Shown here piece after piece: positions 26,040 through 36,563 of a DNA stretch of 64,000 nucleotides. A model generated the notes under the pieces. It saw nothing but the letters and a program-made list of their open reading frames with translations, searched no databases and was not told where the DNA came from. Numbering within the stretch: position 1 is the first letter of the stretch; each line of letters begins with the position of its first letter. Origin of the DNA: Cellvibrio sp. pealriver (lineage in GTDB: Bacteria > Pseudomonadota > Gammaproteobacteria > Pseudomonadales > Cellvibrionaceae); the NCBI RefSeq assembly GCF_001183545.1, contig NZ_KQ236688.1:1207149-1271148 (forward strand). Direction: 5' to 3'. A program made the translations under genes and the position numbers.

Positions 26040-27674
26040 ATGACTATCGTAACAATAATGAGATGCGTAATTTTGGCAATACTGGTATCTGGTCTAGCTG
26101 CCTGTGAACGAAAGACATTAGTAGATATTGGTACGGAGCAGCAAATACTCTATTTCGGAAATGCAACCGATGTAACGGGTGTTGATCCCCATGGCACTAA
26201 TGGCATGCCAGAACAACGAATCATGATGTCATTATTTGAGGGGCTGGTGGCGAAAGATCCGAAGACATTGGAGATTGTTCCTGCAGTTGCAGATAGCTGG
26301 GAGGTGTCTGCTGACAATATGACTTACGTCTTTCACATCAGGGAAAATGCGAAATGGTCTAATGGAGACCCATTAACGGCACACGACTTTGTTAATGGTT
26401 GGCTAAGGGGGTTAATGCCCGCACTTGGCAACGAAACAGTCACATCATTATTTGTGTTTAAAAATGCTGAAAAATATTATCGCAAAGAAATTACAGATCT
26501 TTCTCTCGTCGGCTTTAAGGCTTTGGATGACCATCATCTAAAAATAGAATTAGAAAATCCTACCCCATATTTTTTACAGCTCTTGGATTATCTTGCGTTA
26601 TTTCCTGTGCACACCGCCACCATAAAAAAGTTTGGTGATTTGGATGATCCAGCAAATCCATGGACAAAACCGGGTAATTTTGTTGGCAACGGAGCGTTTG
26701 TATTAAAGGATTGGGTTCCCGGCAGGTCGTTGGTTGTCAAAAAAAATCCTTATTATTGGGATAAGGAGAAAGTTCGGCTTAACGAAATTCATTTTATGCC
26801 TATAGAACAGCTATTGGTTGAGGAGCGTATGTTCAAGGCTGGGCATTTACATCGCACAGAATGGATGCCTTACGCAAAAATGCCGGTCTATCGGGAAAAT
26901 AAAGATCCCGAATATAATCATTATGCTTATTTCGCGACGTATTTTTATGTCTTTAATGTTACTAAACCCCCATTCGATGATGTGCGTGTCCGTAAGGCTT
27001 TGGCTCATGCCGTAGATAGGGAAACGCTAGTGGCAAGCGTTACGAATGGTGTGCAAAATGCGACAGGTGCATTAACACCGCCTAATACTTTGGGCTACAC
27101 ATCCAGACGCCAGATTGTGTTTGATGTGGAAAAAGCGCGTCAATTGCTAGCGGAGGCCGGTTACCCCGATGGAAAGAATTTTCCTGTAGTAGAGTTAACT
27201 TACAATAACTCAGAAGATCATCGAAAAATTGCTGAAGCAGTGCAGCAAATGTGGAAAAAAACGTTAAATATCAATGTGAGGCTTAAAAATCAGGAATGGA
27301 AGGTTTTTTTATACGAAATTAAAAATTTAAATCACGACATTGCCCGCACTGCATGGGTAGGCGATTACATAGATCCCAATACGTTTCTTGAAATATTTAC
27401 CAGCACAAGTGGCGATAATAAAAGCGGCTGGAAAAATAAACAGTATGATAGTTTGATTAAGCAAGCTGCAACAATCGCAAATAAAGAAGAGCGTTACGAA
27501 GTTTTTCAACAAGCAGAAGCTTTATTGTTGGATGAGGCCCCATTTATTCCACTTTATAATTACACTACCAATAATCTTATTTCCGAGCAGCTAAAAGGCT
27601 ATCACCAAAATATTTTGGATTATTACTCCTATAAAAATCTGTATCTTGAAGCTAAGAAACCCAAGGCAAAATAA
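26040..27674 (+). CDS. Peptide ABC transporter, substrate-binding lipoprotein
   Basis: An SBP_bac_5 family protein, about 544 residues, closest in layout to OppA/MppA. The signal peptide ends in a lipobox LAAC, so the Cys would be lipidated and the protein held at the inner membrane. Family segments include RIMMSLFEGLV near the N-terminus, the WSNGDPLTAHDFVNGW motif and FDDVRVRKALAHAVDRETL. The family captures short peptides in the periplasm. The start is uncertain: ATG 26040 (GGAG upstream) gives a normal signal peptide, and 26058 is an alternative; the frame is open from 25980. First gene of a four-gene operon. Confidence 0.88.
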   Translation: MTIVTIMRCVILAILVSGLAACERKTLVDIGTEQQILYFGNATDVTGVDPHGTNGMPEQRIMMSLFEGLVAKDPKTLEIVPAVADSWEVSADNMTYVFHIRENAKWSNGDPLTAHDFVNGWLRGLMPALGNETVTSLFVFKNAEKYYRKEITDLSLVGFKALDDHHLKIELENPTPYFLQLLDYLALFPVHTATIKKFGDLDDPANPWTKPGNFVGNGAFVLKDWVPGRSLVVKKNPYYWDKEKVRLNEIHFMPIEQLLVEERMFKAGHLHRTEWMPYAKMPVYRENKDPEYNHYAYFATYFYVFNVTKPPFDDVRVRKALAHAVDRETLVASVTNGVQNATGALTPPNTLGYTSRRQIVFDVEKARQLLAEAGYPDGKNFPVVELTYNNSEDHRKIAEAVQQMWKKTLNINVRLKNQEWKVFLYEIKNLNHDIARTAWVGDYIDPNTFLEIFTSTSGDNKSGWKNKQYDSLIKQAATIANKEERYEVFQQAEALLLDEAPFIPLYNYTTNNLISEQLKGYHQNILDYYSYKNLYLEAKKPKAK

Positions 27675-27677
27675 CCT

Positions 27678-28613
27678 ATGCTCATGTTTATCGCTAAACG
27701 TGTTTTACAAGCTATTCCGGTTTTATTGGTGGTAGCTACGGTCACTTTTTTTATGGTGCGAGCTGCACCGGGTGGTCCGTTTGATAAAGACAGGTCTATA
27801 CCTCCTGAGGTCATGACCCAACTGAATAAGCGCTACCATCTCGATGATCCTCTTTGGAAGCAGTACGTTGACTACATGAGCAACCTGGTTCAAGGAGATT
27901 TTGGCCCTTCGTTTAAATACGCAAGTCATTCTGTTACCGAATTAATTGCTGCAGGTTTACCACCTACATTAGAACTTTCCGCATATGCAATTTTATTTGC
28001 GCTGATCATCGGTTTGCCCATAGGTATTGTGGCTGCGTTAAAACAAAATACATTTCTGGATTACGCTCCAATGTCCACAGCCATGATTGGTATTTGTATG
28101 CCAACGTTTGTTTTGGGGCCTATCCTGTTATTGATATTTGGAATTTGGCTGCAATGGCTGCCTGTTGCTGGGTGGGGACAAGTTCCAGGCGATAAAATTC
28201 TTCCTTCTATTACACTGGGTTCTGTTTATGCTGCTTATATTGCACGCATTTGTCGCGGAGGAATGTTAGAGGTGCTCTCACAAGACTATATACGCACTGC
28301 GCGAGCAAAGGGTTTATCGACAGCGCGCATTGTTTTGGTTCATGCATTGCGAGGCGGAATTACTCCTGTTATTTCTTTTCTTGGCCCTGCTATTGCGGGG
28401 TTGCTTGCGGGTTCATTTGTGGTTGAATCTATTTTTCAGGTTCCGGGGTTGGGGCGATTTTATGTTATGGCAGCATTCAATCGTGATTACACCATGATTC
28501 TTGGTTGCACTATTTTTTTTGCTTTCTTGATCATTGTTTTCAATTTGCTCGCAGATATTTTGCAGGTTTGGTTAAACCCAAAATTGCGCCAAGAGCTGGA
28601 AGCGAGGGGATAA
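27678..28613 (+). CDS. oppB: Peptide ABC transporter permease, OppB type
   Basis: A 311-residue membrane protein with about six transmembrane helices. It begins with the conserved OppB/DppB start (FIAKRVLQAIPVLLVV). The binding-protein-dependent transport signature near residue 200 (YIRTARAKGLSTARIVLVH) is the EAA loop that contacts the ATPase. It starts three bases after the binding-protein gene. A second ATG two codons later is also possible. Confidence 0.93.
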   Translation: MLMFIAKRVLQAIPVLLVVATVTFFMVRAAPGGPFDKDRSIPPEVMTQLNKRYHLDDPLWKQYVDYMSNLVQGDFGPSFKYASHSVTELIAAGLPPTLELSAYAILFALIIGLPIGIVAALKQNTFLDYAPMSTAMIGICMPTFVLGPILLLIFGIWLQWLPVAGWGQVPGDKILPSITLGSVYAAYIARICRGGMLEVLSQDYIRTARAKGLSTARIVLVHALRGGITPVISFLGPAIAGLLAGSFVVESIFQVPGLGRFYVMAAFNRDYTMILGCTIFFAFLIIVFNLLADILQVWLNPKLRQELEARG

Positions 28614-28616
28614 TCG

Positions 28617-29507
28617 ATGGCACAAGCAATTGAACCCCAAATCTTGGAAAATTTGGAAAAAGGCCGATCTTTAACTGAAGACGCAATTGCCCGTTTACGT
28701 AAAAACAAAATGGCAATGATAAGTCTTTATTTTCTACTGGGACTAATTGTTATTGCGATACTGACTCCCTGGATTGCACCTTATAGTTATGAAGAACAAA
28801 ATTTGGCTTTGGGTGCATCGGCACCCTCCATGCAGCATTGGTTGGGCACAGATATTTTAGGGCGTGATCAGCTCACCCGCATTATGTACGGCAGCCAAAT
28901 TTCTTTAGCTGTCGGCTTTATTGCCACAGCTGTTGCATTGACTATAGGTGTTTTATGGGGAGCTATTGCAGGTTTTGTAGGGGGTAGAGTGGATGCATGG
29001 ATGATGAGAACTGTCGATGCGCTTTATGCTTTACCATTTACAATATTCATTATTTTATTAACTGTTGTGTTTGGCAGTAGTTTACTACTTTTATTTTTAG
29101 CAATAGGCGCAGTCGAGTGGCTCACGATGGCGCGAATTGTTCGCGGGCAAGTATTGATGATTAAAAAACAAGAGTTTGTGGAAGCCGCTGTTTCCATGGG
29201 GTTGTCGCCGTGGCGAATCATATCTCGTCACTTGATTCCCAATGTACTGGGTCCTGTTATTGTTTATACAACGCTCACAATTCCTAGTGTAATTTTGCTT
29301 GAATCCTTCCTCAGTTTTTTAGGCCTCGGTGTTCAACCTCCTGCAAGTTCTTGGGGATCACTCATATCGACAGGTGTTGAAACCATGGAAGAATATCCTT
29401 GGTTACTGCTCTTTCCTGGGTTGGTACTGACAGTTACATTATTCTCACTCAATTTTTTGGGTGATGGTTTACGTGATGCGCTAGATCCCAAAGCGTCAAA
29501 GGATTAA
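28617..29507 (+). CDS. oppC: Peptide ABC transporter permease, OppC type
   Basis: A 296-residue partner permease. The cytoplasmic N-terminus is followed by a first helix (about 35-55), the OppC-type periplasmic loop ending in HWLGTDILGRDQLTRIMYG, and five more helices. The EAA loop reads EFVEAAVSMGLSPWRIISRH. AGGGG precedes the ATG. It starts three bases after oppB and ends two bases before the ATPase gene, so translation is probably coupled. Confidence 0.93.
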   Translation: MAQAIEPQILENLEKGRSLTEDAIARLRKNKMAMISLYFLLGLIVIAILTPWIAPYSYEEQNLALGASAPSMQHWLGTDILGRDQLTRIMYGSQISLAVGFIATAVALTIGVLWGAIAGFVGGRVDAWMMRTVDALYALPFTIFIILLTVVFGSSLLLLFLAIGAVEWLTMARIVRGQVLMIKKQEFVEAAVSMGLSPWRIISRHLIPNVLGPVIVYTTLTIPSVILLESFLSFLGLGVQPPASSWGSLISTGVETMEEYPWLLLFPGLVLTVTLFSLNFLGDGLRDALDPKASKD

Positions 29508-29509
29508 GT

Positions 29510-31123
29510 ATGTCGACACAACCATTACTGTCTGTAAAAAATTTGCGTATTGTTTTTAATACACGCAATGGCCAAACACAGGCTGTGGAAAATTTAAGTT
29601 TCACGCTGAATGCTGGTGAGGTTTTAGGGATAGTAGGAGAGTCTGGTTCAGGTAAATCTGTTGCCTGCTATTCACTCCTGGGATTAATACCAACTCCACC
29701 TGGAAAAATAGAGTCAGGGCAGGCGATATTTCACGGAAAAGATTTACTGTCGATGTCAGAAAAAGAGTTGAGAAGTATTCGTGGCAATAAAATTGCGATG
29801 ATTTTTCAAGACCCTATGACAAGCCTTAATCCTTACATGCGCATTTCCGATCAATTGATTGAGGTTTTGCTGCAGCATAAGTTATCCAATAAAAAAATAG
29901 CACGTGAACGCGCTATCGCCTCTTTAATTGAGGTGGGAATACGTGATGCGGAAACACGTATTGACCAATATCCGCATGAGTTTTCAGGTGGTATGCGGCA
30001 GCGCGTAATGATAGCAATGGCACTGCTTGCAGAGCCTGAAATATTGATTGCTGACGAGCCGACCACTGCCTTGGATGTTACGGTACAAGCACAAATTCTT
30101 GATCTCATAAAAAATTTGCAAAAAACACGTCAGCTTGCCGTTATTTTTATTACTCATGATTTAGGCGTTGCTGCACAAATGGCAGACCATGTACTGGTAA
30201 TGGAAAAGGGGCGGCTGATAGAACAAGGAAAATCTGCTGATATTTTTCATACGCCTACCCAGGCATACACGCAAAAATTACTCAAAGCTGTACTGACCAC
30301 AGCCAAACCTGTTGCCAGTGCGGCACTTTCCGATGCTGAACCTTTAGTTGACGTTAAAAATCTAAAGGTTGGATTCTCCTCTCATTCAGGTAGTTTTTTT
30401 AATAGAGTCAAAAAATTTTCCAGAGGTGTGGAGAGCGTCAGTCTTAGTATTCGCCATGGTGAAATTTTGGGTCTGGTTGGGGAGTCCGGGTCGGGCAAGT
30501 CAACTCTTGGTAGAAGCATAATACGTTTAGTTGATGCACAAGAAGGGGAAATTCTTTTTAATGGCGTGAATTTGCTCGAATTAGACGAACCTCACATGAA
30601 GAAAACTCGACGTGATGTGCAAATGATTTTTCAGGATCCTTATGCATCATTAAACCCTCGCATGACAGTATTCGATACATTAGCCGAGCCATTATTAGTT
30701 CATGGTATTGCTACAAAAGATACGGTACTGGGTAAAGTCAATGCACTCATGGACGATGTTGGATTAGATCGCCGCTTCATACAGAAATATCCCCATGAGT
30801 TTTCAGGAGGGCAGCGCCAGCGTATCGCTATTGCCCGTGCAATCGCATTAAAGCCAAAACTCATTATTGCAGATGAGCCTGTATCCGCATTGGATGTTAC
30901 TATTCGTGCACAAATACTTGCCTTGCTGCTGGAATTAACCCAAAAACATAATTTAACCATGCTGTTTATTTCACACGATATGTCAGTCGTGCGCTATTTA
31001 TGTGACCGCATTGTAGTCATGCAACATGGAAAATTAGTAGAAGAGGGCGATACAGAGCAATTATTTTCTGCTCCACAGCAGGAGTATACCCGCCAATTAT
31101 TGGCGGCAATTCCAAAGCTCTAA
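29510..31123 (+). CDS. Fused peptide ABC transporter ATPase (OppD-OppF / YejF type)
   Basis: A 537-residue protein carrying two complete ABC ATPase domains in one chain. Domain 1 (about 5-260) has GESGSGKS, FSGGMRQRV and ILIADEPTTALD; domain 2 (about 285-535) has GESGSGKST, FSGGQRQRI and LIIADEPVSALD. In the E. coli Opp system these are two proteins, OppD and OppF; the fused form is known from YejF-like systems. Both sites look intact. It completes the transporter: one binding protein, two permeases and one double ATPase. A hairpin terminator follows the stop. Confidence 0.93.
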   Translation: MSTQPLLSVKNLRIVFNTRNGQTQAVENLSFTLNAGEVLGIVGESGSGKSVACYSLLGLIPTPPGKIESGQAIFHGKDLLSMSEKELRSIRGNKIAMIFQDPMTSLNPYMRISDQLIEVLLQHKLSNKKIARERAIASLIEVGIRDAETRIDQYPHEFSGGMRQRVMIAMALLAEPEILIADEPTTALDVTVQAQILDLIKNLQKTRQLAVIFITHDLGVAAQMADHVLVMEKGRLIEQGKSADIFHTPTQAYTQKLLKAVLTTAKPVASAALSDAEPLVDVKNLKVGFSSHSGSFFNRVKKFSRGVESVSLSIRHGEILGLVGESGSGKSTLGRSIIRLVDAQEGEILFNGVNLLELDEPHMKKTRRDVQMIFQDPYASLNPRMTVFDTLAEPLLVHGIATKDTVLGKVNALMDDVGLDRRFIQKYPHEFSGGQRQRIAIARAIALKPKLIIADEPVSALDVTIRAQILALLLELTQKHNLTMLFISHDMSVVRYLCDRIVVMQHGKLVEEGDTEQLFSAPQQEYTRQLLAAIPKL

Positions 31124-31132
31124 TTTTTTAAG

Positions 31133-31159
31133 TAAGGTGTTTTCAATCGCCTTATTTTT
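31133..31159 (+). terminator. Rho-independent terminator after the peptide-transporter operon
   Basis: TAAGGTG (31133-31139) pairs with CGCCTTA (31148-31154) including one G-U pair, followed by five T. Confidence 0.65.
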
Positions 31160-31188
31160 GAGAGAAAAAATTAAAGAAAAGATTAAAA

Positions 31189-31224
31189 ATGCTTCAAATT
31201 TCTTCCTGATAATATTTGAAGCAT
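31189..31224 (-). terminator. Terminator of leftward glgA
   Basis: ATGCTTCAAAT (31189-31199) and ATTTGAAGCAT (31214-31224) form a perfect 11-base-pair stem. Read on the minus strand, the stem is followed by TTTTAATC, so it fits termination of glgA, whose stop codon is at 31231. Confidence 0.7.
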
Positions 31225-31230
31225 CTGATT

Positions 31231-32673
31231 TCATGTTATTTGCGTATAGATTTTACCGTACGATTTTGCACTGTTTTCCCACGAAAAATCCTTGCCCATA
31301 GCATTGAGTTGCATTTTTTTCCACACATCGGGTTGTTCATAAGCCTTTGTTGCTCGCTCTATTGCAGCGAGCAATTCTTTGCCTTCAGGTTTGTGAAATA
31401 CAAATCCATTTTCATCTGCTGTCATACCATCGGCTTGCCGCTCAACCACTGTGTCACGCAAACCGCCTACAGCATGCACAATAGGTAATGTTCCATAGCG
31501 CAGGCTATACATTTGATTTAATCCACAAGGTTCAAAAATAGATGGCATTAAAAACATATCGCATCCAGCCTCAATCTGATGCGCCAAAGCTTCGTCATAA
31601 CCAACATATACCGCGACTTTATGCGGGTTCTGCATAGCAATATTTTTCAACGTTTGTTCATAATGAGGAAACCCGCTTCCTAAAATGACCAATTGAAAAT
31701 TAGATGTCAGCAAGTGGCTCATTTGTGAAAGAATAAGATCTACGCCTTTCTGGTCTACCAAACGGCCAACAAAACCGAGTAGAGGAATGCTGTGATCAAC
31801 AGTCAGCCCCATGCGTTCTTGCAATGCCAATTTGTTTTTGGTTTTATTGGACAGTGTTCGACGGTTGTAAGTAGCAGCGAGATGAGGGTCATTACCAGGG
31901 TTCCACTCATCGCAATCAATTCCATTTAATATCCCCGCGAGTGCCTCGTTACGGTATTGAAGCAGGCCTTCAAGGCCATAACCAAATTCTGGTTGTTGTA
32001 TTTCTTTTGCATAACTCGGGCTTACGGTTGTTATGTAATCAGCAAATACCAATCCACCTTTAATGAAAGACATCTGCCCATAAAACTCTATACGCTCATG
32101 GTGCCAAAATGTATCGGGCAAATTGAGTTCAGCAAATGCCTGATAAGAAAATAAACCACGGTATGCGAGATTATGAATAGTAAACACAGTGGCAGGACGC
32201 TGTTGGTGTAAGGACAATAATGCAGGTATTAAGCCTGTCTGCCAGTCATTGCAGTGCACAATATCAGGCTGCCAATTCAGGTTAACCTGGTTTAGTGCAA
32301 TGAGCTCTGCAACTTTAGCGAATAAATAAAAACGCTTATGGTTATCGTACCAATCATTGCCATCAGGTCCACAATAAGGGTTTCCTGCCCGCTCTGAAAA
32401 TTCAGAAATATCAACCAACCAAACAGTCACTCTCGTTCCCGGCAAGCGTGTTTGTTTAATGTTAATCCGGTTCCCTTCAAGCTCAAACTGTGCAATGGAT
32501 TTAAGGCTTTTTTCTGTGGTTTTTTCCAATACGCTGGCGTACGCAGGCAGCAAGATTTTTACATCGTATCCAAGTTTCAATAGAGCACGAGGCAAACTTG
32601 CAGAAACATCAGCAAGCCCTCCAGTTTTTATCAGTGGATAAACTTCACTGGTTGCAAATAGAATTTTCTGCAT
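31231..32673 (-). CDS. glgA: Glycogen synthase (ADP-glucose dependent)
   Basis: A 480-residue GT5 glycosyltransferase that transfers glucose from ADP-glucose to the non-reducing ends of alpha-1,4-glucan. The N-terminal substrate-binding motif is KTGGLADV (Lys at about residue 17), and the C-terminal nucleotide-sugar site contains MPSIFEPCGLNQMYSL. The length matches E. coli GlgA (477). It lies 36 bases downstream of glgB on the same strand, so the two form a glgBA unit divergent from glgC. Confidence 0.96.
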   Translation of the reverse strand: MQKILFATSEVYPLIKTGGLADVSASLPRALLKLGYDVKILLPAYASVLEKTTEKSLKSIAQFELEGNRINIKQTRLPGTRVTVWLVDISEFSERAGNPYCGPDGNDWYDNHKRFYLFAKVAELIALNQVNLNWQPDIVHCNDWQTGLIPALLSLHQQRPATVFTIHNLAYRGLFSYQAFAELNLPDTFWHHERIEFYGQMSFIKGGLVFADYITTVSPSYAKEIQQPEFGYGLEGLLQYRNEALAGILNGIDCDEWNPGNDPHLAATYNRRTLSNKTKNKLALQERMGLTVDHSIPLLGFVGRLVDQKGVDLILSQMSHLLTSNFQLVILGSGFPHYEQTLKNIAMQNPHKVAVYVGYDEALAHQIEAGCDMFLMPSIFEPCGLNQMYSLRYGTLPIVHAVGGLRDTVVERQADGMTADENGFVFHKPEGKELLAAIERATKAYEQPDVWKKMQLNAMGKDFSWENSAKSYGKIYTQIT

Positions 32674-32709
32674 AAGTGATCCTTGTCGTTACTAATCAAA
32701 AATTACAAT

Positions 32710-34917
32710 TCAAACCAATTTCAAAATCAATGCACCAAGGGGTGGAAGATTAATTTCCAAAGATTGGGCATGGTTCATCCAAGGTACAGCCTGTGAAAAA
32801 ATCGGATTGCTATTGCCCCAATTACTTCCACCATAAAAGCTGGAATCAGAATTCAGAATTTCATGGTATGAGCCAGCAACAGGTACGCCGATGCGATAGT
32901 TACTACGTGTGACTGGTGTAAAATTCAAAATCACAATCGTAAATTCGTGATCACTTTTGCGGATGTAGCTAACTATAGATTGCGTGCTGTCATGGCAATC
33001 AATCCATTCAAATCCATCACCACGGAAATTGCGTTGATAAAGCGAAGGGATATTGGTGTAACAGTGATTAAGATCTTTTACCAATGCTTGTAAGCCGCGG
33101 TGCGGCTCATGATCGAGCAAATGCCAATCCAGCGAACGGCTCTGCGCCCACTCACTCCATTGCGCAAACTCACTTCCCATAAATAATAATTTTGTCCCCG
33201 GATAGGTATAGAGATAAGTGTACAGCAAGCGCAAATTCGCGAACTTTTGCCAATCATCACCCGGCATTTTATTGATCATGCTGCCTTTGCCATGAACTAC
33301 TTCGTCGTGCGAAAAAGGCAGCATAAAGTTTTCAGTAAATGCGTACATCATGCCGAAGGTTAATTGATTGTGATGATATTGACGATGAATAGGATCTTTG
33401 CTGATGTATTCGAGCGTGTCGTGCATCCAGCCCATATTCCATTTCATGGAAAACCCTAACCCTCCGACCCATGTTGGACGGGTCACTTGTGGCCATGCTG
33501 TGGATTCCTCTGCGATGACAAGCGCACCCGGATGCATGCCATGGCACACTTCATTTAATTTTTGCAGGAACGTCATTGCCTCCAGATTTTCATTGCCGCC
33601 ATGGATATTAGGAATCCATTCGCCCGGCTCACGTGAATAATCAAGATGTAACATGGATGCCACTGCATCCACACGTAAACCATCAATGTGGTATTCCTTT
33701 AACCAGAAAAGGGCGTTGGCCAATAAGAAGTTGCGGACTTCGTTGCGGCCATAGTTATAAATCAAGGTGCCCCAGTCACGGTGCTCACCCAGACGTGGAT
33801 CTTCATGTTCATACAGCGCGGAACCATCAAAGCGGGCGAGGGCATGAGCGTCTTTAGGAAAGTGTGCCGGCACCCAATCCAGAATAATGCCAATGTGATG
33901 TTGATGGAGATAATCAACAAAGTAGCGAAAATCATCCGGTGTCCCAAATCGGCTTGTAGGCGCGTAATAACCGGTTGTTTGGTAACCCCATGAATCATCC
34001 AAGGGATGTTCGCTTACCGGCATAATTTCAATATGGGTAAACCCGAGTGGTTTGATGTAATCCACCAGTTGGTGTGCGAGTTCGCGGTAGTTCATGAACT
34101 CGCCAGCCCAACCGCGGCGCCATGAACCCAAATGCATTTCGTAAATAGAGACCGGGGACGACTGCCAATCCCAGTGGGCACGCTTATCCATCCAATCGTT
34201 ATCAGACCATTCATAAGTCGATGGAGCCTGGATGATTGAACTCGTTTGCGGGCGCATTTCAAACGCTTGCCCGTAAGGATCTGATTTCAGGAATACCGCT
34301 CCGGTAGCGCGATTGCGAATTTCAAACTTATACAGGGCACCGGCTGTTAACCCGGGAATAAAAATCTCCCAAAGGCCACTACCACCGCGAACACGCAGAC
34401 AATGCTGACGGCCATCCCAATCATTGAAATCACCTACTACACTGATCCGCTCTGCATTTGGAGCCCATGTTGCGAACAGCACGCCTTCGATCCCGTCCAC
34501 AACACGGGGATGCGCCCCCAAATGCTGGTAGATGTTCCAATGTTGACCTTCTGCAAACAGGTGCATGTCTACATCGCCCAATTGTGGTGCAAAACAGTAG
34601 GGGTCAAATTCAGTGTGCATCTGATTGTGGCGATCGAACCATTGCACTTGGTAGTGTGTGGGCAGGATCTTTGCCAACCCCTGCCATTCAAAAAAATCGG
34701 TCCCCTCAATACGTTTCAATGCGTGTAGTTGCTGATTGATGACGAGCGCAGCTGTTCGTGCGCCGGGTAGAAAGACGCGGATTCTCGTGTCGGCTGCGGC
34801 TGTTGCGGCAGCCCCCAGGGGATGACGGCCAAGAACTTCAAAAGGGTCATGGTGTGTGGCAGTCACTATGCGCAGCATCTCGTGGGATAAAGGGGTGTCC
34901 TGTTTGGCATTCAACAT
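32710..34917 (-). CDS. glgB: 1,4-alpha-glucan branching enzyme
   Basis: A 735-residue GH13 enzyme that cuts alpha-1,4 chains and reattaches them by alpha-1,6 linkage. An N-terminal extra domain (about 15-110) and a CBM48 domain (about 125-220, [20 protein letters not shown]) precede the catalytic barrel. Catalytic residues are visible: nucleophile Asp in [10 protein letters not shown], general acid Glu in [10 protein letters not shown] and the third Asp in [14 protein letters not shown]. The length matches the long N1-N2 type of E. coli GlgB (728). First gene of the leftward glgBA unit. Confidence 0.96.
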   Translation of the reverse strand: MLNAKQDTPLSHEMLRIVTATHHDPFEVLGRHPLGAAATAAADTRIRVFLPGARTAALVINQQLHALKRIEGTDFFEWQGLAKILPTHYQVQWFDRHNQMHTEFDPYCFAPQLGDVDMHLFAEGQHWNIYQHLGAHPRVVDGIEGVLFATWAPNAERISVVGDFNDWDGRQHCLRVRGGSGLWEIFIPGLTAGALYKFEIRNRATGAVFLKSDPYGQAFEMRPQTSSIIQAPSTYEWSDNDWMDKRAHWDWQSSPVSIYEMHLGSWRRGWAGEFMNYRELAHQLVDYIKPLGFTHIEIMPVSEHPLDDSWGYQTTGYYAPTSRFGTPDDFRYFVDYLHQHHIGIILDWVPAHFPKDAHALARFDGSALYEHEDPRLGEHRDWGTLIYNYGRNEVRNFLLANALFWLKEYHIDGLRVDAVASMLHLDYSREPGEWIPNIHGGNENLEAMTFLQKLNEVCHGMHPGALVIAEESTAWPQVTRPTWVGGLGFSMKWNMGWMHDTLEYISKDPIHRQYHHNQLTFGMMYAFTENFMLPFSHDEVVHGKGSMINKMPGDDWQKFANLRLLYTYLYTYPGTKLLFMGSEFAQWSEWAQSRSLDWHLLDHEPHRGLQALVKDLNHCYTNIPSLYQRNFRGDGFEWIDCHDSTQSIVSYIRKSDHEFTIVILNFTPVTRSNYRIGVPVAGSYHEILNSDSSFYGGSNWGNSNPIFSQAVPWMNHAQSLEINLPPLGALILKLV

Positions 34918-35297
34918 TCAATCGATTCCTTAGTGGATTATTTGGCACGAAATTTCGCAATTTTCAGGCGTGCCCACTTTTTGGGCTACATAAAATCGTC
35001 ATGTCGCTGGGTTCTACTAGCTTAGCCATTATCACCTCATTTTGTTGCACCATTTTTTTACAAAAAAAGAATCAGTTTGAAGATATTTGCAGATTCGGTG
35101 CCAAACTTGAGACTACACTTAATTTTGCATTTAAAGCGGGCAGCAAAACCGCAATTGAATGCACCATAAATTATTTGTAGTTGGTAAGGATTTGAGCAAG
35201 ATCAATTTATTGGCACTGATATTGCTCCAATCTTGTCATAACACTGACACAAATTTCTTTGTTGTTTTCACACAATAGCCATAAGGAATACGTTGTA
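34918..35297. other. Divergent glgB-glgC intergenic region (380 bases)
   Basis: This region must hold promoters for both the leftward glgBA and rightward glgC runs. I see no consensus sigma-70 pair I would defend. An interrupted inverted repeat, GAGCAA (35194-35199) and TTGCTC (35222-35227), lies about 70-100 bases before glgC and could be an operator. A long frame at 34758-35180 crosses into glgB and is not a gene. Confidence 0.5.
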
Positions 35298-36563
35298 ATG
35301 AGTACACCCACCTCAGGTCGTTTTGTTAGTCGTCTTACTCGTGAAACTCTTGCTGTTATTCTCGCCGGTGGACGAGGTTCCCGGTTACATCAGTTGACAG
35401 ATTGGCGGGCAAAGCCAGCAGTACATTTTGGTGGAAAGTTTCGCATTATCGATTTCCCTCTTTCAAATTGTGTCAATTCAGGCATTCGTCGTATTAGTGT
35501 TCTAACCCAATATAAATCCCACTCCCTTGATCGCCATGTTCAACGCGGTTGGGGATTTTTGGGCGGGGAATTAGGCGAGTTTGTTGAACTATTACCTGCG
35601 CAGCAACGCTTGAGCGAATCCTGGTATGTCGGCACCGCCGATGCTGTTTTGCAAAATATCGATATTATCCGTCGTCACAATCCTGAGTATGTGCTCATCC
35701 TTGCTGGCGACCATGTTTATAAAATGGATTACGGCACTATGATTGCTGCACACGTAGAGCGTGGTGCAGACATTACTGTTGGGTGTATTGAAGTTCCCTT
35801 GGAAATTGCTCACGCATTTGGCGTGATGGATATGGACAAGGATTACCGCATCGTAAAATTTACAGAGAAACCGGCTAATCCTGAATCCATGCCAGGCAAG
35901 CCCGATAAAGCGCTGGCATCGATGGGGATCTATGTTTTCAGTACCAAAGTATTGTTCCGCGAATTATTAAAAGATCGTGACAATCCAAATTCATCGCATG
36001 ATTTTGGAAAAGATATTATTCCTTCCATGATTAAAACCCACCGTGTTACTGCGTTTCCATTTCGCGATCCGGTTTCCGGTGGCGATGCATACTGGCGCGA
36101 TGTGGGTACTGTTGACTCGCTATGGGAGGCCAATCTCGAATTAACTGGCATTACACCGGAGTTGGATTTGTATGATGCAGCTTGGCCCATCTGGACTTAT
36201 CAGGAACAAGTTGCGCCGGCAAAATTTGTTTTTAACGATGAAGGGCGTCGCGGTTATGCGGTGGATTCATTAATTGCTGGCGGCTGCATTATTTCTGGTT
36301 CTGCTGTTAAGCATTCTCTTTTATTCCCACGCGTACGTGTACATTCTTATTGCGAAATTGAAGATTCTGTTTTGTTTCCCAGTGTAGAAGTAGGGCGTCG
36401 CTGCAAAATCCGCAAAGCACTGATAGATCGCCGCTGCAAAATCCCGGAAGGCACTGTTATTGGTTACGATTTGGAAGAGGATAAAAAACGCTTTCACGTT
36501 TCACCCAAAGGTGTCGTTTTAGTCACTCCCGACATGTTAGGACAGGATGAAGTCAATGGCTAA
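35298..36563 (+). CDS. glgC: Glucose-1-phosphate adenylyltransferase (ADP-glucose pyrophosphorylase)
   Basis: A 421-residue enzyme making ADP-glucose and pyrophosphate from ATP and glucose-1-phosphate, the committed step of bacterial glycogen synthesis. The nucleotidyltransferase start is [12 protein letters not shown], followed by [19 protein letters not shown]. The substrate loop is [10 protein letters not shown] and the metal-binding region is [14 protein letters not shown]-terminal left-handed beta helix (from about 300) carries the allosteric sites. The start is ATG 35298 with AAGGA upstream; the longer frame from 35259 lacks homology. It overlaps the GH57 gene, implying translational coupling. 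Confidence 0.96.
   Translation: MSTPTSGRFVSRLTRETLAVILAGGRGSRLHQLTDWRAKPAVHFGGKFRIIDFPLSNCVNSGIRRISVLTQYKSHSLDRHVQRGWGFLGGELGEFVELLPAQQRLSESWYVGTADAVLQNIDIIRRHNPEYVLILAGDHVYKMDYGTMIAAHVERGADITVGCIEVPLEIAHAFGVMDMDKDYRIVKFTEKPANPESMPGKPDKALASMGIYVFSTKVLFRELLKDRDNPNSSHDFGKDIIPSMIKTHRVTAFPFRDPVSGGDAYWRDVGTVDSLWEANLELTGITPELDLYDAAWPIWTYQEQVAPAKFVFNDEGRRGYAVDSLIAGGCIISGSAVKHSLLFPRVRVHSYCEIEDSVLFPSVEVGRRCKIRKALIDRRCKIPEGTVIGYDLEEDKKRFHVSPKGVVLVTPDMLGQDEVNG

Noticed and set aside
34758..35180. Rightward 140-codon frame at the glgB start and intergenic region
   Set aside because: The first part is antisense to the conserved glgB N-terminus and the rest looks non-coding; no ribosome site or domain.
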